Assembly (NCBI GenBank): GCA_002633005.1
Contig: NMRA01000449.1
Coordinates: 243,383 to 307,382, forward strand
Source of the DNA: Phoronis australis
Taxonomy: Eukaryota; Phoronida; Phoronidae
Direction: 5' to 3'
DNA: 64,000 nucleotides
Position 1 is the stretch's first letter, and each line of letters starts with the position of its first letter. A model generated the notes under the pieces. That model ran no database searches. It saw only the letters and a list, made by a program, of their open reading frames with translations, and was not told where the DNA came from. Positions 12,701 through 26,029 of this stretch are shown one piece after another. Position numbers and translations under genes: made by a program.

Positions 12701-15700
12701 TTTCAAGCAAAACATTCGTTGTTGCTCCTAAAAATACTGGAAAACACAGGTCTCAAAAGCACCAGAGGTTGATGTAAAAAATAGTGAAAGTATGATTTTG
12801 GGGTTAATAGGCATCTTTGATGGAATACTCAGCATTTGAATACAGTGGGCACTTTGGTAATGATGATCCAGTGTAAAAGTGCTTTCAGTATTCATTACTA
12901 GGTGTCTCACTTTGGTAATGATGATCCAGTGTAAAAGTGCTTTCAGTATTCATTACTAGGTGTCTCACTTTGGTAATGATGATCCAGTGTAAAAGTGCTT
13001 TCAGTATTCATTACTAGGTGTCTCACTTTAGTAATGATGATCCAGTGTAAAAGTGCTTTCAGTATTCATTACTAGGTGTCTCACTTTAGTAATGATGATC
13101 CAGTGTAGAAGGGCATTCAGTATTCATTACTAGGTGTCTCACTTTTTAGACCATTTGTCAAGCTGGCAAATGGATTGAGACAGAAGTGAAATTGAAATAA
13201 TTTTAGGAGGTTGATTAAATATCAAATATTTTGTGAGAAGTATTTGCCCCAGTCAAGGTTTTGTTGTCTGGTAGTCCAACTTGATCAGATGATGAAATAT
13301 TGTAAATGTTTGGGAAATACTTAGGTCTAATATAATTGTGTGTAAACTATCTGTCGTTCTCTGGCAGTTTCTTACCATAAAAATCTGAAATAATTTGTTT
13401 ACCAGGAGACTTTATTACACACTGACAGCTTATCTGGAATACAGAATCCTCTCTCACTGCAAGAATTATTGCAGTACATTTCAGGTTTAATAAATGAATT
13501 GACAACAAGAGGGTGCAATCTGGTAAAGTACATAGTCATACCTTAGATTTTTGTGATGGCTGTGAATTGAATCAGAAGATACTGACCTTAATCACTTGTG
13601 ATGGCTGTGAATTGATTCAGAAGATACTGACCTTAATCACTTGTTCGGGAAAGATGGTAAGCTGGTTCTTGTGACACACGATATTTTCTCTCAGTTTTGA
13701 TCTCTGTGTTGTTACATGCAACATTTCTGCTGTCACTACTGGCTCAATTTGTATTTCAGACATGCATGTGGTGCCCTCTGTGCTTGGTAGTGGAAACAAA
13801 AATGCTAACAATGGTCTAACACAAGTAACTAACAGCTCGAACGAGGGCAGACGCAGAAAGAGAAATGTGGATTTGGTGCTGAAAGATGAGGAAAAACTTG
13901 AAATGAATGAAAAAAAGATTGATGTAAAACGTTCTACCTCTGAAAGTGCCGAGACGGTAATAGCAATATCTGTTTCTGTTGAAAATTATTGCATCTACAG
14001 TGACAAAAAGCAGTATATAAAAATCCAAAATATATTGGCCATTCTAATAATGTTAGTTTTTGTTGGATTTTGTGCAGAGTTTGACAAACACTTTAGGAAG
14101 TTTTTGCTAATTTATGTTGATCCAAATTAGAACATTAATACCATGCTTAAAAGAAATAGTTAAACCCGGCACTGTTTAGTCACGTGACTGTTCAATCATA
14201 CTTGGGGCTGTTTCAACGGCTGCTGTTCATGTGATGAGCCAAGTAGGAGTTCTGGTCCTTGGGATCCTTAATGTGTACTCAGGCTTTGTACCAGACACTG
14301 GGACAACATTTGAAGTGGCTGTGGCTCTTGCAGTGCAGCAATTGGTATAATAGATACCCTGTCAGGAGATGTATCTTTGACTGGATTAGATTCGAACTCA
14401 GTCAAACTATTTCATTGAGAACTGATTTTCTCATAGAGATAAATTCTACATTCCAAGTATTTTTTTTTATTTTGACTTGAAAAAGAAAGAATATGCTGAA
14501 GTTGGGTTTGTGCTTGAAAAATGAGGAAGGGGTAGTCAAGTCTGACTGATGGAGTTCACATTAGTAGAATGAAAAAGATTTATGATGTAATGGTTGAATT
14601 TTCCATGCTCCCGTTTTAGACTTCGGTTGACATTGAGTCGGAAATCAAAGCTGCCATTCGTGAAGACAGTGAAAAGCATGTTAAACGCTCAGTGACTGCT
14701 CGTTACAAATCCAACTTCGTTAACCCCAAGCACGATGACCGTGTGCTCCGTGATGTGTTTGGTCCCGACTGGGAGAAGCGGTACAATGCCCACAAGCGCA
14801 AGAAAAGAGAGGCGTCTAATACGAGGTTGAAGGCTGGTGTGGTAGATGAAGCAGCCATTCAGAGAATGGAAGGAATATTTAAACATATCCAGACAGTGTC
14901 TCAGGCAGCCGACTGTAGCAAGTTACCTAACACTGATCTTCACCTTCCTGGAGATGCGGGTTATGGAGCCAATGAACAGTTTGAGTATCAGGTACTAAAT
15001 TACACCATTCATTTTCACATTATGTGCAGAAAATGGGATCTCTTATTAATAAAGGCAACTATGTGAGGTGTGTAGAGGAATCAAAAAGGTTAAAAAAGGC
15101 TCTCTGGTATGTCTGAATTCATACATTCATCCGTGTATGGGCGCCATTGGGGTATGGGTTATGGTCATTTTTAGATTGCCGTTATCGGCTTGTTAGAAAA
15201 TGCTCGTCAGTTATTTAGTGTGTGATTTTGTTCCAAGTTGGCTCATACCTTTACATTAACAATGTATGGATTTGGCTTGGAAGATTTTCGTGGTGGCGAT
15301 TTAATTTTTTGGTTGTATATAAATTTATTGAAGACACTTTGTAGGTGAATTTTGAAGAAGCCTACCTATTTTTTGAAGAAGCCTCCAGTTGTTTAAGAAG
15401 TTGTAAGCACGGAAATTTTGTACTATTTTGTTATTTATTTTCGTGGTCTTCCCACTCCTTCAGGGTAGAACAGCGTTATCCATGGCTCATTTCTTGAGTG
15501 GCCTCTACCAGAGCAACAAGTATCCCATGACTCAGAGTGTTGCTATTGACGACAGGTCGCCCAATCGCATTCAGCTTCACGCTGAGGTGCTCAGCATGGT
15601 GATGTCTGACCACAAGGTTCTGGGTATGGGCATATTTTTTGATGAGGACATGTATTTTGAGATGCTGGGCAAGTCCAAGCAGAAGTTGCCACGGCAACTT

Positions 15701-18700
15701 TTTGCTCCTTATGCATTCCAACAAAATGGCGAGTACAAGACTGTTGATTTGGCGGGCGACCCGAATGTTGGGTACTACCTACGTCAAGACTGGTTCAGAA
15801 AGGCAAAGATGCGGTGGACGACAAATACGGACAGGCTGACCATGTACGAGCTGAGGCCATACATTAGGTAGGTTGGAATGGTTATTGTAACGTGACTCTG
15901 GGAAATTAAACAATGCTTTTGCTTTTATGCACCCTCACATATTTGGCCACAAATGTTTGTCGGCCTGTTTGAGTGTCCACTTGATATTTCAATACTCATG
16001 GGTCGAGGCTTTTCAATGTTTTTTGGGGAAAAGCGTTTCTAGATGATATCTAGGGAACCAATGGATAGATGAAACTTTATATTTGACAGCAATGGCACCA
16101 GATCATTTTAGGTGGGCTCAACAAGAGGCTTGTTAGTATTTTTGGACGAAGACCATTGCTGTATGATGTCTAAGAAATGGATTAATGAATTCCAATTAAA
16201 CTTGAAACTGGGGTGTGTGATGGCATTGTGCCAGCACCATTCAAGGGTTGGACGGATTCTACCACTAAATCATCTCTTGGAGGGCATTTCGGTCTTTACA
16301 ATTAGGAGCTGTTTTGTTATTTTTGGGAAAAAGGGTGCTTTTGTTTGATATTGTTGAAGCAGTTGAATGATTTCAGTGAAACTTTGACACATGTACCTGT
16401 ACCAGTATATACAACTAGTACTATCTCAGTTGGGTTTGACCACTGCAGCACCCCCTAGTGGCCGCTCTATTTTAGAGATCATGGCAGTTACAAGTTATTG
16501 GTAGATTCCAACAAGTTCTGTCCTGTTATATTTTGTGTCTGTTTTAACTACCTAATTGTTCTTTTTGGAAAAGATATATGGTAATCCAGACCTGGCAATG
16601 TTTGGCTGCCTGGTACTGTGGCGTGTTGTATTTCTTTGTTGCAAATGTTGAATGCTGGATTTGATGTCAGCTTTAAAAGATGAGGTACCAACACTTCTTT
16701 GTCATTTCCGACTATTGCAGCTACCCTTGTGCCCCAATTGTTGTCTCCTTGTACCTTACATGAAACGGATCATCTCCCCTGGAAGCATACCGTTTGCAGT
16801 GCACTGTGGGTGCATATCGATGCATTGCATTGCTTCTGTTTGTAATCAAAGAGCTTGTTTTTTGGCAGTTTCCAGACAGTTCTGTACAGTTCTGATGTTC
16901 TAGTTTTGAGCATTTGTTGTGGTACATTTGAATGTATATTTATAATTGTTGCCAGGACTGTAAATCTTGCTCTCTCCACAACTTTCTATGCTCATGTAAT
17001 TCTAGTATATACACCTGACCCTTTAGATAAGTCAGAGTTTACTATTCTCTGATGAAATCTGCCATTAGTTCTGAGTGACTTATCCAAGTATTTATTTTTA
17101 ATTGAATTGTGACCAGGCCTTTATTTCTGAATGTTGAAAGCACTACTTGCATCTTGTATTGTTGCATAACATTTTGTACTGTAGTAATATTACTCTTGTT
17201 ATTATAGGAGCAATGTTAACGGAACCTTGAAATCAACGGAGACTTTAATCTTCCCTGTCGAATACAAGACTGCTACCTATGAAGATGGACAGTGGACTTC
17301 ACCATACTTCCTGTGTGATGGATACATCAATGACTGGGTTATGTCATACGTTGTGCCATTCTTTGACAAGACAGATTACAATGAACTGAGATTCATGTAG
17401 GTATTAAAAAAGGATTGATGCTACGATTAGCGACAATCCTTACAACTTGAAACATACGAAAATGATGTATTCTTTATTTCATATGAACACTGCATGTCAT
17501 CTATAGTTGTTGTTTTCCATCTTTTCATTCTTTTTCCTTTCAACGATTTTTGATTGTTTCACATACAAATAGTTTAAATACAGCAAACAGGTAATGACAG
17601 TGCCTTTTTTGTTTTCAAATGGATTGACATATTGTGTGCTACCCATTGGCCATTCTTACTGTTTTGAAGCCGCCTCTTTATCGGCCAACCACTGTCAGCA
17701 CGATTATCGAAGTAAGTGTTCCTACTGGTAATTTTTGAACAGCTCAACTACTATAGCATGGCTAGTGGCAGTTTTTTTATGTTCCAGGGATGTATTTCCT
17801 AACTCTCTTGCTGCGTCTTTGTTAAATTTGATTGGTGGATTTCTAGGAACTTGACAACAGATGACAACAACTTTCGGACAGATCTGATAGCTGCAATTTC
17901 TTCTTTATCTTTGGAGTACATTGACAGATTTTCATGTATGCCACCTGGTGGCCATTTTTGTTATTTATGAGTTTGGATTTTGGCAATGATTTTTAACAGG
18001 CCCGATTGCTGTGTCACCCTTTTGTGATAATTTTATTTATTTGCTTGTGACTCGATACAAGCTCCATGATGGATATTACTGAAATCTGGCATTTTTTTCG
18101 TTAAGCAGAGTACATGGGACCAATCTGGCTACTGCAGAGTCCCCTAGCGTCAATTTTGTTTTTCCTTGCATTTGTCTCGATATCTATCAAGGTTCATGAT
18201 GTATGTTCCAGATGAAATTTGACAAATAAGTTACTGCCATGTAGGCAATACCACGTACCCTGTTTCAGAGGTATTTGACCAGCGTTGTGCCCCCTAGTGG
18301 TCATTTTATTTTTGTGTTCTTTATCATCTGCTTCCCTATTCTCAATTCTTGAAGAGTTGTGACGAAAGGTTGCAGCTGTGCAACCCCTAGGGGCTATTAT
18401 TAAGTTTAATGGTATTACTGTGTTTAGTGGGAATATTAATGATTATCTCTTGTATCTGTGCTGTATGCCATGCACACTGTGGGTGCATACATTTGTCAAC
18501 ACTCTGACTTGCTCATTATTGAATAGTTTATACATAACAAGTATGCCATGACCAGTGGGCAGTAATTCTAGTCTGTTGTTTTCTTCCAGGGGTGTTGTCA
18601 AAGTTGATGTGAAATTATCCTATCTGGACATCAACCAGTGTTCAATGCCATTCTATGTTCCTAATGCGTTCAAAGACACAGCAAGATGTGACTATGTCTC

Positions 18701-21700
18701 CACTTATGTAAGTGTAATTAGTTATTACTGGTGTCATTGTTCACTTGTTATTCAGCACTTGTGCTTCCATGTGTCACGACTGGGTTTGTATAAACAAAGT
18801 GCATAGGGGAAAATTTTTAATGGGTGTTTATTTTCTTAACAATAGTGTCTTTAATTATAGCATGTACGATCAATAATCTTTGTCTTACAGTGTTGAGGGA
18901 GCGAATTGTGCGTTTAAGGCATAATGAGTTTTGGTGTCAGTAATAAACAACTTGCAGAAGTGTCTTGTTGATAATGATGAAGAGAACTGACACTTCTATG
19001 TGGTAGCAGTATCATTCAGAATATAAATACTTCACGTAAAATAGTCATCTTATGACTGATTCCAAGAGTTTCTACAAACGTGTGTTGACAACGTAGTCAC
19101 CCAGTCTAGTCCGTTTGTATTCCACTGTTGGAAGGGAGAAGGGGTCGTTTATTGACAAATCATACCTTCCAATTGTCAAACATAGTGAACAAGTAAGTGC
19201 TGCCAGTTGATCTTCATGAGAAGGATACTTAGGTTCTTGAGTTCGAAAAGTAATTTTTGCATCGCAAATTGCTTTTTCATACTTCAATAGTAAGCAAGTT
19301 GTGTGGACCTCTATCTTTTTTCTTGCGTAGTGTGTTCCTGTGGAGGGTAAACGAATGGAGCGTGGTGCTTACCGTTGTGAGTGTAAACAGGGTTACGAGT
19401 ACCCATTCATTGAAAATGCATGGTTCTACGATGGCCAACAACTGGAAAAGGAATATGAAAAGCAGGTGAAGGGAGAGGTCAGCAAGTAAGTAGTCCCAAA
19501 ATGAGGCTGTATTGGTCACGTGGAAACTAATGTTTCTGTGTGTGAGTATTGAAAGATGGGATTTATATTGTCTTTGGACTGGGTCACATCAAACCTAACA
19601 TTTTGATAAAATGGATTAGAAACAAGCATAATAGGGCAAGTTTGGCCAAAGCATACCTCGAATGTAACGCTTTTTGTGGGATTGTTGAATGCTTTGCTGA
19701 TTCCCACTTTGTTTTGTCACGTTTTTGAGGTTGTACTTTCTTGGTGTGACAGCCTATAGTAGTTAAACATTTGTTAGATGAATTTTCTTTCATTCATATA
19801 TAAATTTCATGTCGTGGTGACTGTTGTGTTTGTGTCTAAAGTACAGAACTGACAAATATCTTCTCACTGAAATTAATAGACTTCAGAGAAAGAAGCATTT
19901 TTGTATTTTATGGTTTATCGAGTAGAATATTGAGTTTGTGAGGGATGGAGAGGGGCAATTGGAATAAAAATTGTGGGTGGTTGTATTTGGAATAAATAAT
20001 AATACCACATTCTTGTAAAAATGAACTAGTACTGGCTGTTGGTGCTCTTTTTGTCCACTAATTTGTTGCAATGGGCGTTGCACATCACAAGGTTCATGTT
20101 TTCGGTACTAAATTTTCATACATGATAGCAACGAATTCATGTCTAGCTACAGTCCATTTCACAGGTGGTAACTCTGAATGGTCCCCACTGGTTGGGTTCT
20201 GGGTAGTTCAAAGCACAAGTGCGTTTACTTTAAATCACCAGCTTGTTGTGATAATGACTGACTACATTGTGTAGACACAGTATGACTGTTAGTGATAATG
20301 ACTGACTACACTATGTAGACACAGTATGACTGTTGGTGATAATGACTGACTACACTATGTAGACACAGTATGACTGTTAGTGATAATGACTGACTACACT
20401 ATGTAGACACAGTATGACTGTTAGTGATAATGACTGACTACACTGTGTAGACACAGTCGACTGAGCTTTTAATTGCAATGTCTCAACTAGAGTTCTTCTT
20501 AATCCTCTAAATACCCTGAAGTGAGCAGCAGTTTATTGACATGTTTGTCAAGATGAGAATGAACAACCATCAGTATTTCGAGATCACTCTGTATCAAGTG
20601 GAATATTTGTACTAACTGTTGCATTAATATGAAAAAGTGCCGAACAGTATTTGACTGTTTTGTGCACCTGAGAGCTCAGTGGTTGGCAAGATCAATATGC
20701 AATTTGAGTATTTTAAGAAACCAAACATTTTTAAGCGCCCACATGTTTATATTAGGATGCATTATGCTGTTATCTCTGTCCGTCCGGGCGGCGTCTGTCC
20801 GGTGTCCGGCGTCCGCTGCTCTATCTCCAAAACCGATTGACGTATGCCCATGAAAGTTTGCACATGTGTTCCTTTCATGGATAGGACGGCATGAGCGAAC
20901 TTTCGGACGAATCCGACTACCGGTGTGCCCCCTAGTGGCAATTTTAGTTTTTTACGTTTACCTCTATTTTCAAAGATCTTCAAGGTATTTTCATGAAATT
21001 TGGTATATAGGCATCTATTAATGAAACGATGACATCCTCCCGTTTCCCGTAGTTTGCACCACCTATTGGCCATTTTTACTGTTTTCAAGTCCACCCCTCT
21101 ATCAACCAAACCGCTCTAAGCATGATTGTGAAAATTGGCATGTATGTTCTTACTTTGAAGAGGACGGTTGACAATGATTTTCCGACTTCAAATACTGTGG
21201 CGCCTCCTAGTGGCAGTTTTGTTTGTTTTTTTGCGCCTATGGCTTTATCTCCTAAACCGTTTTGCAGCATCTTTTCTGAGTTTAGTGGGTGCATTTATAT
21301 GATGTTGACAATGGATGACGACGACTTTTGGACAGATCTGACTACTGGTGTGCCACCTAGTGACAATTTTATTGTTTACGTTTCCCTCTGTATCTTCAAA
21401 GGTCTTCAACGTATATTCATAAAATTTGGCGTGCAGGCTTCCGTTAGTGAGGTGACGCCATCTTTCCATTTTCAGATGTATTCGACCTAATTTGCGCCAC
21501 GTAGTGGCCATCTTTACTGTTTTCAAGTTGTTTTTTGGCGTCCACCCCTCTATCATCCAAATCATTCTAAGGATGGCTTTGAAAATTGGCGTATGTGTTC
21601 TCAGTGTGGAGGGGACAGTTGATGATGACAACTTTGACTACTCTGGTGCTTCCTAGTGGTAGTTTTGTTTTGTTTTGCGCCCATAGCTGTGTCTCCTAAA

Positions 21701-22484
21701 CCCACTGGAGGATCTTTATTAAATTTAGTAAGTACATTTATATGAAGCGAACAACAGACAATGACGAATTTCAGGTGGATTCAATGAACACTGTGCCCCC
21801 TAATGGCAATCTCATTTTATTCTGTTTTACTGTGTTTCTCTGAAGTTCCTTGGCGGATTTCTATGAAATTTGGAATTTGGTGTATGGCTTTCTATTAAAG
21901 AAGCAATGACATGTTCCCATTTTGGGACAGATTGTATGTTTTTGCGTCATCTAGTGCCCATTTTATGACTCAAATAAATAACCCTAAAAGTACACCATTT
22001 GCGACGCATTCATGGGCGCATTTTAACGCTCCGCATTGCTCTGGTTTAAATGTGGGTGGTTGCTCTGCAAAGTAATTGAAAAAGTGTCTTCCCCCTCCCA
22101 TATGGAACTTACGACAACTGCTGTTATTGTCCTATGATGTGCATTCTATGCTTTACAATTTCCGACAAATTTGTCGAAGGAAAGTGACTGCATGGATTTT
22201 GTCCTCTTGAAAACTAGTCGATGAAAAGTCAACTGATCAGTGCGTGCAGTCACTATAAATTTGACAATGTTTATTTAATTAATTTGAGCACATATGTTAA
22301 AACTTTGCCTGCCTATGGCTACCTATAGACTTCATTTTAGTTGTCGTCTTATTTTAAGTCAAACTTTGTTTTCTTTATTAGGTTCGAGTACATGAAGTGC
22401 CGCACCGCAGGCGCACTTGGTCTATCTGCAACATGGATCTTGACTGGCCTGTCTTTGGTTGTCTTTACCTTTCTCTCACGCTGA
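9770..22484 (+). CDS. Gene A: double Cache-EGF protein related to the GPR158/GPR179 ectodomain
   Basis: Coding exons: 9770-10710, 11156-11282, 12437-12602, 13760-13956, 14620-14991, 15464-15867, 17208-17396, 18590-18707, 19331-19485, 22382-22484; 923 aa. All joins are GT-AG and phases agree. An acceptor at 9760-9761 precedes the ATG, so the 5' UTR starts in an unlocated upstream exon. Residues 1-20 form a signal peptide. Module 1 (about 21-411) begins SPFDW, has five N-glycosylation sequons, then TQPYFDC, VDINPC and an EGF-like segment with YECVCRPGY. A basic linker (413-545) follows, with RRKR and RKKR sites. Module 2 (about 560-890) repeats the pattern: PYFLCDGYINDW, GVVKVDV, LDINQC, YRCECKQGY. 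The C-terminus is hydrophobic and ends at once, which suggests GPI attachment. GPR158-family receptors share the Cache-EGF order and the VKVDV/DI-QC motif, but this protein has no seven-helix domain. Ligand and function are unknown. Confidence 0.85.
11321..11888. repeat. Local duplications in gene A intron 2
   Basis: A ~70-bp segment at 11321-11391 recurs at 11445-11515, and a ~40-bp segment at 11395-11436 recurs at 11846-11886. They look like recent local duplications with no coding content. Confidence 0.75.
12851..13140. repeat. 58-bp minisatellite, five copies, gene A intron 3
   Basis: Units begin ACTTTGGTAATGATGATCC at 12851, 12909, 12967, 13025 and 13083, an exact 58-bp period with only a few substitutions. 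The near-identity points to recent expansion. Confidence 0.95.
13548..13642. repeat. ~47-bp direct repeat, two copies
   Basis: TGTGATGGCTGTGAATTGA and the following bases to CTTAATCACTTG occur twice in tandem in gene A intron 3, just upstream of the exon at 13760. Confidence 0.85.
17640..18400. repeat. Degenerate repeat of the CCCCTAGTGGC family, gene A intron 7
   Basis: Diverged blocks shared with 20767-22000 occur here: CCTAGTGGC followed by a T-rich run, a TTCATGAAATTTGG-like block, and a block like ACTGTTTTCAAG..CCTCT. Single blocks also appear near 16445 and 25310. No terminal repeats were seen. Confidence 0.55.
20248..20465. repeat. 44-bp minisatellite, five copies, gene A intron 9
   Basis: Units starting GTGATAATGACTGACTACA lie at 20248, 20292, 20336, 20380 and 20424, an exact 44-bp period with almost no divergence. 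Each unit contains the short dyad TGTAGACACAG. There are no spacers, so it is not a CRISPR-like array. Confidence 0.95.
20767..22000. repeat. ~430-bp degenerate tandem repeat, about three units
   Basis: The landmark CC(C/A)CCTAGTGGC with AATTTT falls near 20930, 21352 and 21792; a second landmark (GGCCATTTTTACTGTTTTCA type) falls near 21064 and 21503; and TATCTCCTAAACCG-like blocks occur near 20822, 21248 and 21690. The spacing is about 420-440 bp. The same family is in intron 7. It fills much of the last intron of gene A. Confidence 0.65.
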
Positions 22485-24732
22485 TACCATGGATCTGGGA
22501 CACTGATAGGGGATGGAATGCTGGTTCTCACTGACCTTTTCACAGATAGAATGAAACAACATATGCGCAATGGATTGTTTGGAAATCAAGCAGCTGTTTT
22601 CAACTATCGATAAAAAGATCCATTGTCTCAGTATTTAGCAGGCATATATTGAGTGGTTCTGTTTATTTTACTAATAGGTGGTTGTGATGCTGTATGTTTG
22701 AAGGTTAAAGACCATGCGTAGCGTCCTAGAAAATGTTTTGTTGTTAAAAATCTCTGCATCGTGTTTTGATTTAATTTTTATACAGTATTGCTTGTGTTTG
22801 ACTTTCAACTTGCATTACAACTATCTCACCATTTTCTAATTTGGGTCACCCCAACTGTTTTCTGCCCAGACAATGTGGTGGTTAAATGATTTGTATATAC
22901 ATCGGGACACATTCCATTTGCAAAATATGACATTCCCTTGAATCGAATTTGAAAAAATATTGTTTAATATGGTAATGTATATGAAGTTTTTTGCTTATGA
23001 TCTGTTTATAAAGTAGCCATATTCCACATGCTATACTGCAGTTTAAATTTTCAGGAGAACTGATTGGCTGTGAAATGTGGTAGTGTACATATTAGTTCAG
23101 CATGTCTTGTATGGTCATGATCCATTTCATGCTAAATGCTAATGGTTTGTTAGGTGTGTTTTCTCATTAAACGAACCAGTGTAAGTGTGTTGATGAATGT
23201 TGTTGATTACATTGTTTTATGCCGCTAATTTTTACTTTTAATGTCTACCTTGCGCTTGAAGTTTCAGACCGGAGGGCAATTTCTTGGAGGTTGTGAAAAT
23301 GGGTTGTTATTCCACTCAAGTTTTGTTTGCCGTGACATAGTGCATGGATATTTCAGTTCGTTGCAGAGAATGTGGAATTGTTAAGAGTATTTACTTCACA
23401 TTTAAAAATGTCTAAACATTAATGTTCTCTTGTTGTATGCATGCATTACCTGTAAACATTTTAGGATCATCAAATTTATCTGGATCACTAATGTAGTGTT
23501 TTTACTGTGTTTTTTCAAATGCGTTTTTCACATTCCGCTGTATATGTATATATATATTAATATCTTATACATTATTAGACCAAACATTCCTTTTCATCGT
23601 ATCTTGTAGATTTTTATGCGGAAATAAAATTAATATATAATCTAGATTCTTTTCATTACACAGTAATGATGACAAATATGACTCTAAAGCTCCATAACAC
23701 CAATTTGAAGGTCGAAAGTTCATTAAACTATAATAAGTGGATGCTGAACATTCCTTTACCTCGGTCCGAGTGACCTGGTCTGTTCTCGCTTTACCTCGGT
23801 CCGAGTGACCTGGGCTGTTCTCTATTTCACAACTAATAGTCCCCATAAACATGGCTGCTTGAGTAACGTTGATGCAACTTGGCGAATTCGGAATCCTGTG
23901 TTTATTCTGACGTTCCAAATTCACGCTAAGTCAACTAACCAACCAACCAAAGTAAGGCAATCTTATAGAATATGTTGCGGAGTATAACCTTTTGATACGT
24001 TGCTAATACATACTATAATTTTTCATACTAGTGCCCACGTTTTACAGTACGCGCACCCAACTGTTCAATGTGTGCAGCTTCTCTCTTGAGTTGCAAGTAA
24101 AGCAGACTTCACTGAGTCAGTCGGTACTGTGAAAACCGCGCTGAGAAAATGTCCAATCGTTCATCTGGAAATAAGGTAATAATGCTACGATTGGTTAAAA
24201 ATGTGTTGCCTATATACGAGAATTATTCCAAGTATCAGCCAATCAAAAGTGGCCATCAAGAGGATTATTGGCCACAAAAATGCAAAAACAGTGGTTCAAT
24301 CACGGCGTGTACTGAAGTCAGCGGTGAAAAGGCCACAATAGCGGTAGAAAATAATCTATGTTTCTGCATGGGTTTATGAGTAAGAGAAATGTTTCTAATG
24401 CTTTAAAATTGTAGGAAAACAAGACAAGGGCCGGATTTGGTGGGGAAACGTTGCACAAGCTCGTCTTTTATGAGTAATATTGTGCACACTGACGTACGTC
24501 ATACGGAAATTGACGAATGGAGTGAAAAATAGATACGAGGTATTTTCTGCCAAATCCGACCATCTTTCTTTAAAAAAGAAACATGATTACAAGAAATGTT
24601 TTTCTCTAGCGTAAAACATGATGACGTATACACGGAACATTAAATTTCCAACCTCACCCGCTGTGACAGTGTACAAAAGACTTCTCTGAGCGCCGTATTT
24701 TTAGTTGGCAGCAATTATCGTATCCAGAAACA

Positions 24733-24804
24733 TTGGTGGCCCACCATAGGGGTCTGGGGGTGGAGCTATAGTTCCTCACTTATTTCAGTGTTGCGTCGCC
24801 CATG
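24733..24804. mobile_element. Short palindromic element (CATGGGCGGCGCA ends), copy 1
   Basis: About 70 bp with a GGTGGCCCACCA-like start, a G-rich then C-rich inner dyad, the block CACTTATTTCAGTG, and the end CGTCGCCCATG. It matches the four copies at 43321-43469 and 45082-45224. Confidence 0.65.
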
Positions 24805-26029
24805 AGAAAGCACATTTTAACAATCATGTCGTTCTCACCTTGAATTCCAGGTGAACAACTGCACATTTTGGCATTATTTTTTCACAACATTGACACTCGG
24901 AGAATTGTCTTGCCTGTCACTCAGGCAAAAGGTTGCACGCACCGAAATTTGACAGCTCGTAAAGTCAAACGCACATACTAATATGAAAATATCATTATGG
25001 AATGTACAGTATTATTTGTGCCAAATGAAGTAGATCATGCTCCAAAACTGATAACAGTATTTTGGTTGACTGACTGTCTTGTAATACCACAATAAGCGTG
25101 GAATTTCGAATTCGCTCAAACAACCTGACTACTAATTTCATGTAAACCGTCGGGGATTATTACCGTATTGCCGCGCCTTCAGGCCTATGAACGAAATAAT
25201 GCTTTTTTGCGACCTTTGTTACTCAGTGGTTTCCCATATAGGCATAGGCACTGTCCCCCGCATAGACCCATACATTAGTTCGCGTATGTACGCACCCGTT
25301 TTGACTTCCGTGGTGCCTCCTGATGGCAATTTTTGTGTTTCCTCTATATCCTTGGAGTTCATTGGCTCATTTTCAAGAAATATAGTAAAATGCTTTATTT
25401 AATAAAGTATTGCCGCGCCTTTAGACCCATGGGCTTTTTCTGAAATAGTGTATGTATATTTCGCGGCCTTTTTTACCGGCCAATGCGTTATTACAGAAAT
25501 TGGCTATTGTGAATGAAAAGGCGACAGGTTCCACTTGACTATGTATACGCTTGAAAGCTTGTTAACGTCTTTTTAACTTAATTCCAAAATTGAGTGAACC
25601 TTGAGTTCCAAGTTGGCGCATACATGGTCAAGTTCGATTTCAGTTCAAGTGCGTCAGTCAGAGAGTAGACAATGTAACAACTGATTACTTTGAAGTATGC
25701 AAAAACGATTGAAGGCGTATTTCGAACGCGATGAAAATGGAAGAAATAGAGACCATTGCAAAGACACCAGTGAGTATACAGAGGGTCTTAAAGTTTGGCT
25801 GGATAGCCTAAACATTTCCATTCATTTTAAAATATGGTGAGCATAGGGTTTTCGTTACACAATGTCGTACGGAAACTGACGAGTATTACATCGAATGAAT
25901 ATATTTCCATAAGTCACACTGCTATCCACATTCATCGTTTCGCCCTTAAGATTTTAATCTAACCAAAGAAGTCGGTCTTTTTACTTTTACCAATCAGACT
26001 TAACTATGTAGCACGATCATGCCTTTTCA

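Noticed and set aside
20248-20465. Regularly spaced direct repeats that look array-like
   Set aside because: The units abut with no unique spacers and the genome is eukaryotic, so this is a minisatellite and not CRISPR.
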